Of a stretch of 8,520 nucleotides of DNA, positions 5,690 through 8,520 are shown piece after piece. A program made the position numbers and the translations under genes. The notes beneath the pieces are model-generated. The model was not told the DNA's origin, did no database searches, and saw only the letters and a program-made list of their open reading frames with translations. Within the stretch, counting starts at the first letter, position 1. Each line of letters begins with the position of its first letter. Origin of the DNA: Bacillota bacterium (GTDB lineage Bacteria > Bacillota > Clostridia > Lachnospirales > Lachnospiraceae); assembly GCA_023387635.1 (NCBI GenBank), contig JAEWHU010000323.1, positions 1 to 8,520 of the forward strand, read 5' to 3'.

Positions 5690-5725
5690 TGTATACTTAT
5701 CACATATAATTAAGGAGGAAACAAA

Positions 5726-6823
5726 ATGAGAGAAGGTATTAAAAAAATAGCGTTACTTACAGGAGGTGGAGATTGTCCTGGATTAAATGCTGTAATAAGG
5801 GCGGTTACTAGAACTGCAATCCTTGAATATGGATATGAAGTAATTGGGTATAAATTTGGATATAGGGGATTATATAACAATGATTTTGTTAAATTAACTC
5901 TTGATTCAACTTCAGGAATTCTTCATAGAGGTGGTACAATATTATACAGCTCAAACAAAGATAATTTATTTGATTATCAGGTAGAAGAAAATGGTGTAAC
6001 AGTAAAAAAAGATGTTTCCGATGTTGCTGTGGAAAACATGAAAAAAGAAGGTGTTGATGCTTTAGTTGTTATTGGTGGTGACGGTACACTTACAAGTGCA
6101 AGAGATTTTTCAAGAAAAGGTGTAAATGTTATTGGAGTACCTAAAACCATAGATAATGACTTAGCAGCTACTGATGTCACTTTCGGCTTTAATTCTGCTA
6201 TTGAAATTGCTACAGAAGCTTTGGATAGACTACATACCACTGCTGAATCACATCATAGAATTATGGTATGTGAAGTTATGGGAAGAAATGCTGGATGGAT
6301 TGCTCTACATTCTGGAATAGCTGGTTCCGCAGATGTTATTATAATTCCTGAGATACCATATGATATCAATAAAATTGTTGATAAGATTAAAGAGAGACAA
6401 GACCATGGTAAACCTTTTAGTATCATTGTTGTGGCAGAAGGTGCTAAACCTAAGGATGGTGAAGTTGTAGTAAGTAAAATCGTTAGCGACAGTCCTGATC
6501 CAATTAGACTTGGTGGAATAGGCCTTAAACTTGCGAATGACTTAGAATTACTAATCAAAGATCATGAAGTTAGAGCAACCACATTAGGTCATGTTCAAAG
6601 AGGTGGAAATACATCTACTTTTGATAGAATACTTTCTACAAGGTATGGAATTGGCGCTGCTGAACTAATTGATAAAGGTTTGTTTGGAAATATGGTTTGT
6701 CTAAAAAATAATGAGATATCCCATGTATCTTTAGAGGATGTCATCGGTAATAATAAAAATGTTGATCCAAACGGAGAACTTGTAACAGCTGCTAAAAAAC
6801 TTGGCGTATCCTTTGGTAATTAA
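5726..6823 (+). CDS. pfkA: 6-phosphofructokinase (ATP- or PPi-dependent, mixed-substrate group)
   Basis: Cytosolic glycolytic enzyme that phosphorylates fructose 6-phosphate to the 1,6-bisphosphate; 365 residues, longer than the 320-residue E. coli type and typical of the mixed-substrate PFK group. Visible motifs: the nucleotide/PPi loop TGGGDCPGLNAVIR (12-25), IGGDGT (116-121), PKTIDND (139-145) with catalytic Asp143, HHRIMVCEVMGRNAGW (176-191) with Arg178 and MGR (185-187), AEG with Glu238, and LGHVQRGG (287-294) with His289 and Arg292 for sugar-phosphate binding. At the two cofactor-discriminating sites it has Gly120 (as in ATP enzymes; PPi enzymes usually have Asp) and Lys140 (as in PPi enzymes; classic ATP enzymes have Gly). 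The donor therefore cannot be settled by reading. AAGGAGG lies 7 nt before the ATG. It is a single gene with a long regulated upstream region and its own terminator. Confidence 0.95.
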   Translation: MREGIKKIALLTGGGDCPGLNAVIRAVTRTAILEYGYEVIGYKFGYRGLYNNDFVKLTLDSTSGILHRGGTILYSSNKDNLFDYQVEENGVTVKKDVSDVAVENMKKEGVDALVVIGGDGTLTSARDFSRKGVNVIGVPKTIDNDLAATDVTFGFNSAIEIATEALDRLHTTAESHHRIMVCEVMGRNAGWIALHSGIAGSADVIIIPEIPYDINKIVDKIKERQDHGKPFSIIVVAEGAKPKDGEVVVSKIVSDSPDPIRLGGIGLKLANDLELLIKDHEVRATTLGHVQRGGNTSTFDRILSTRYGIGAAELIDKGLFGNMVCLKNNEISHVSLEDVIGNNKNVDPNGELVTAAKKLGVSFGN

Positions 6824-6859
6824 TGAACTTTTAACTGACCTACATATGTAATAAAGATT

Positions 6860-6897
6860 AAGGAAGCCAATACCTGTTTTAAGGTATTGGCTTCCTT
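6860..6897. terminator. Bidirectional terminator between phosphofructokinase and the YczE-like gene
   Basis: A 15-bp perfect stem (6860-6874 with 6883-6897), extendable by a T-A pair, encloses a short T-rich loop. It starts 36 nt past the phosphofructokinase stop and lies 23 nt past the stop of the convergent minus-strand gene. Short T-rich tails flank both sides, so it can serve both genes. Confidence 0.82.
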
Positions 6898-6920
6898 TAT
6901 TGATCCCATTAAATCTAATA

Positions 6921-7526
6921 CTATATATATTTTTGAATAACTTTAGAAAAATACTGTATTAGAGGCCCTGCACAAAGTGCTGTAATTATAGTAATGATAC
7001 CTAGGCGTCCTCCTAATACAACGCCTAATATAATCATAAAGATATCAAAAATTATTTTCACAACTCTAAATTCCTTTTTTACCTTATCAGCTATAACCAT
7101 TACTAAACCTGTAAAAGGATCTAATCCGATGTTTACAGCTATAAATATTGCAACACCAGTGTATAATAACAGACATCCAATAATAACTGAGAACCATCTT
7201 ACTAGTATAGTGTCCGATACAAATATCTGGCTATACATTATCTTTCCTATATTAACAAAAAAACCATAAGGTAAAACGTATATAAACGTACCTATATTTA
7301 CATATTTTCTACCAATAAAAAATAGTAATGCGATAATACTAAAATTTACATAATTCGACGCTGCCCCAAGTTGCTCTGCCGTAAGTGATAAAGCATTACG
7401 AACACCATCATACACGATGCCTACTGGATCATTTCCTAAGTTGCTGCTACTATTAAATGCTATCCCTATTCCAACTAGAAATATACCTAAAAGTGCAAAT
7501 AATATTCGTTTTAAATCAATTTTCAT
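6921..7526 (-). CDS. YczE/YyaS/YitT-family integral membrane protein (201 aa)
   Basis: A small membrane protein with about five hydrophobic segments (near 7-24, 60-71, 78-95, 109-133 and 157-190), matching the YczE/YyaS/YitT family, whose biochemical role is unknown. It carries an internal duplication: the block starting GIGIAF at 19 and containing LGNDPVG (30-36) is echoed by GVAIFIA (124-130) followed by IGLDPFTG (133-140). Each half thus has a hydrophobic helix followed by a LG-x-DP-x-G turn, implying an inverted or tandem two-fold fold like many transporters. AAGAGGAA (minus, 7538 to 7531) precedes the ATG (7526) by 4-6 nt. The region upstream carries a 9-bp repeat array that may hold its control sites. 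It converges with phosphofructokinase and follows deoB after a terminator, so it is probably a single-gene unit. Transport is inferred; no substrate can be named. Confidence 0.85.
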   Translation of the reverse strand: MKIDLKRILFALLGIFLVGIGIAFNSSSNLGNDPVGIVYDGVRNALSLTAEQLGAASNYVNFSIIALLFFIGRKYVNIGTFIYVLPYGFFVNIGKIMYSQIFVSDTILVRWFSVIIGCLLLYTGVAIFIAVNIGLDPFTGLVMVIADKVKKEFRVVKIIFDIFMIILGVVLGGRLGIITIITALCAGPLIQYFSKVIQKYI

Positions 7527-7599
7527 TTAATTCCTCTTCAACATCTTCTATAAAAATCTTTAGTTATATTTATTTGTTTATCCTAAGTAATTAAGTAAC

Positions 7600-7686
7600 T
7601 GTAGTTACCTTTAGTTACTTTAACTACTTTAGATAATTACCTACTTTTGTTACTTTAACCACTATAGTTACTTTAACTACTTTAGC
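7600..7686. repeat. Array of about ten 9-bp repeats (consensus TTTARYTAC) upstream of the YczE-like gene
   Basis: Units read on the plus strand: TGTAGTTAC (7600), then one extra C, TTTAGTTAC (7610), TTTAACTAC (7619), TTTAGATAA (7628), TTACCTAC (7637, 8 nt), TTTTGTTAC (7645), TTTAACCAC (7654), TATAGTTAC (7663), TTTAACTAC (7672) and a partial TTTAGC (7681). GTTAC and AACTAC units alternate, giving an 18-bp higher order. Each AGTTA/TAACT junction is a small dyad, and GTAACT with AGTTAC (7595-7608) forms another at the left end. The array lies 74-160 nt upstream of the minus-strand YczE-like gene. It could be a regulator-binding array or a slipped-strand minisatellite; no known class is recognised. 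Confidence 0.75.
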
Positions 7687-7728
7687 TTTATAATATTAAC
7701 AGTTTCAAGATATATATTCCACAGTAAA

Positions 7729-7765
7729 ATTTTAGCATACAAAACTCAGTCTTGTATGCTAAAAT
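7729..7765 (-). terminator. Intrinsic terminator of deoB
   Basis: A 14-bp perfect stem (7729-7742 with 7752-7765) has a 9-nt loop, 16 nt past the deoB stop in the leftward direction. The base of the stem and the following bases give a run of T residues on the minus strand. It separates deoB from the YczE-like gene. Confidence 0.82.
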
Positions 7766-7780
7766 ATTGTACTCTTATTA

Positions 7781-8520
7781 TTAAATTAATTTATCTAACA
7801 GTGATTCACCAATAGTTCCTTCTGGTTTTTTTACGTTAAAATTGTCTGCAATGGTAGCGCCTATTGCTGCAAAGGTATTTGTAGGTGGAATGTATCCACT
7901 ACCGGTTAATGATGGTGAATAAGCAATAAAAGGTACTTTTTCTCTAGTATGATCTGTACCTGTATAGGTTGGATCATTTCCATGATCTGCAGTTAAGATA
8001 AGTAGGTCATCTTCTTTTAATTTGCCTAGTAGAATACCAAGATTAACATCAAATTTTTCTATTTCTTTCGCATATCCAATGGCATCTCTTCTGTGTCCCC
8101 ATAAAGCATCAAAATCTACTAAGTTAACAAAACATAGTCCTTTAAAATCTTTTTCAGCGATTTCAATTGTTTGTTCCATTCCATGTACACTGCTTTTAGA
8201 TTTATGAGCTTCTGTAATTCCCTCACCATCAAAAATGTCATTTATTTTACCTACACTTATAACATCAAAACCACTTTCCTTTAATGCGTTAAGATATGTT
8301 TTTCCAAATGGCTTTAATGCATAATCATGACGATTACTTGTACGTTTAAATTCACCTTTCTTTAAACCCACATAAGGTCTTGCAATTACACGGCCAACCT
8401 TCCATTCATCTTTAAGAGTAAGTTCTCTAGCTATTTCACACCAACGATATAATTCTTCTAAACTTGTTGTCTCCTCATTACCGCATATCTGTAAAACAGA
8501 ATCCGCAGAAGTATAAACTA
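7781..8520 (-). CDS. deoB: Phosphopentomutase DeoB, C-terminal part (cut by right edge)
   Basis: The last 245 residues of an enzyme of about 390. Phosphopentomutase interconverts ribose or deoxyribose 1-phosphate and 5-phosphate in nucleoside salvage, in the cytosol. The frame is open to the right edge, beginning VYTSADSV, the DeoB block that bears metal and phosphate ligands around the active-site region. RVIARPYVG follows, then FKRTSNRHDYALKPFGKT, typical of the family's cap domain. The alkaline-phosphatase-like metal site is complete: VDFDALWGHRRD, TADHGND and TDHTREKVP supply the Asp and His ligands for two Mn ions. The GTG at 8371 within RPYVGLKKG is internal and not a start. The gene ends 16 nt before a strong terminator. 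Upstream partners such as nucleoside phosphorylase would lie beyond the right edge. Confidence 0.95.
   Translation of the reverse strand, partial: VYTSADSVLQICGNEETTSLEELYRWCEIARELTLKDEWKVGRVIARPYVGLKKGEFKRTSNRHDYALKPFGKTYLNALKESGFDVISVGKINDIFDGEGITEAHKSKSSVHGMEQTIEIAEKDFKGLCFVNLVDFDALWGHRRDAIGYAKEIEKFDVNLGILLGKLKEDDLLILTADHGNDPTYTGTDHTREKVPFIAYSPSLTGSGYIPPTNTFAAIGATIADNFNVKKPEGTIGESLLDKLI

Larger units (their letters stand above)
5601..5698 (+). promoter_or_regulatory. Nested inverted repeats before phosphofructokinase, possible structured leader
   Basis: Three nested stems are visible: AAGTATACAAT (5601-5611) with ATTGTATACTT (5688-5698), 11 perfect pairs; ATGAAAT (5613-5619) with ATTTCAT (5666-5672), 7 pairs; and GCTCTT (5645-5650) with AAGAGC (5654-5659), 6 pairs around GTT. 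The outer stem closes 14 nt before the AAGGAGG site at 5712. If transcription begins upstream of 5600, this would be a compact folded leader that could control translation. I recognise no known riboswitch class. An alternative promoter inside it (5660-5689) would exclude the RNA model. Confidence 0.4.
5283..5725. other. 443-bp AT-rich spacer upstream of phosphofructokinase
   Basis: No credible gene is seen on either strand. The longest tempting frame, an ATG at 5511 of 14 codons, has no ribosome binding site. The spacer is unusually rich in dyads: 5336-5357, 5438-5464, 5474-5511, 5567-5581 and the nested 5601-5698 structure. The phosphofructokinase site AAGGAGG is at 5712-5718. The length and dyad density suggest that this gene is heavily regulated, although dyads arise easily in AT-rich DNA. 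Confidence 0.6.

Noticed and set aside
6253..6558. 101-codon minus-strand frame, and a second at 5977-6240
   Set aside because: Both are antisense to the phosphofructokinase gene, which is intact with all catalytic motifs.
7600..7686. CRISPR array
   Set aside because: The units are 9 bp with no spacers of constant length, and no cas genes are present.
7781..8371. deoB as a complete short protein starting at GTG 8371
   Set aside because: The same frame continues upstream with clear DeoB sequence (VYTSADSV, RVIARPYVG) to the window edge, so the GTG is internal.

Overview
The window is AT-rich, with dense short intergenic hairpins, AGGAGG-type ribosome binding sites and gene families typical of low-GC Firmicutes. 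It most likely comes from a clostridium, plausibly of the Lachnospiraceae. This placement is inferred from composition and gene content only. No mobile element, tRNA, rRNA or CRISPR array was recognised. The content is chromosomal: metabolic, transport and regulatory genes.

Layout: (1) 1-592, minus: 5' part of a VTC-type polyphosphate polymerase that runs off the left edge. (2) 593-949: gene-free, with two hairpins, one a good leftward terminator. (3) 950-3013: a YeiH-family membrane exporter (minus) and a LysR regulator of the CysL/YeiE type (plus), divergent from a 135-bp control region with overlapping promoters inside an inverted repeat. (4) 3014-4010: tandem hairpins between convergent genes, then an AEC-family permease (minus) whose best start is GTG at 4010. 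(5) 4011-5282: a control region with a 17-bp-period direct repeat, an aldo/keto reductase (plus) and a strong UUCG-loop terminator. (6) 5283-6897: a 440-bp AT-rich spacer full of dyads, including a nested leader-like structure and a cre-like site, then 6-phosphofructokinase (plus) and a terminator. (7) 6921-7526, minus: a YczE/YitT-type membrane protein, preceded by an array of about ten 9-bp repeats at 7600-7686. (8) 7729-8520, minus: terminator and the C-terminal two thirds of phosphopentomutase (deoB), which runs off the right edge.

Functionally, phosphofructokinase and phosphopentomutase belong to central sugar and nucleoside-sugar metabolism. The exporter/LysR pair looks like a self-contained sulfur-compound (sulfite or sulfonate) response unit. 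The permease, reductase and YczE-like protein have no assigned substrate. Nearly every gene is its own transcription unit, separated by divergent control regions or convergent terminators.

I found no clear new multi-gene system. The most unusual signals are non-coding: the 9-bp repeat array upstream of the YczE-like gene, the nested stem structure before phosphofructokinase, the symmetric divergent promoter of the exporter/LysR pair, and the direct repeat between the permease and the reductase. Promoter and operator calls were read by eye and are tentative.
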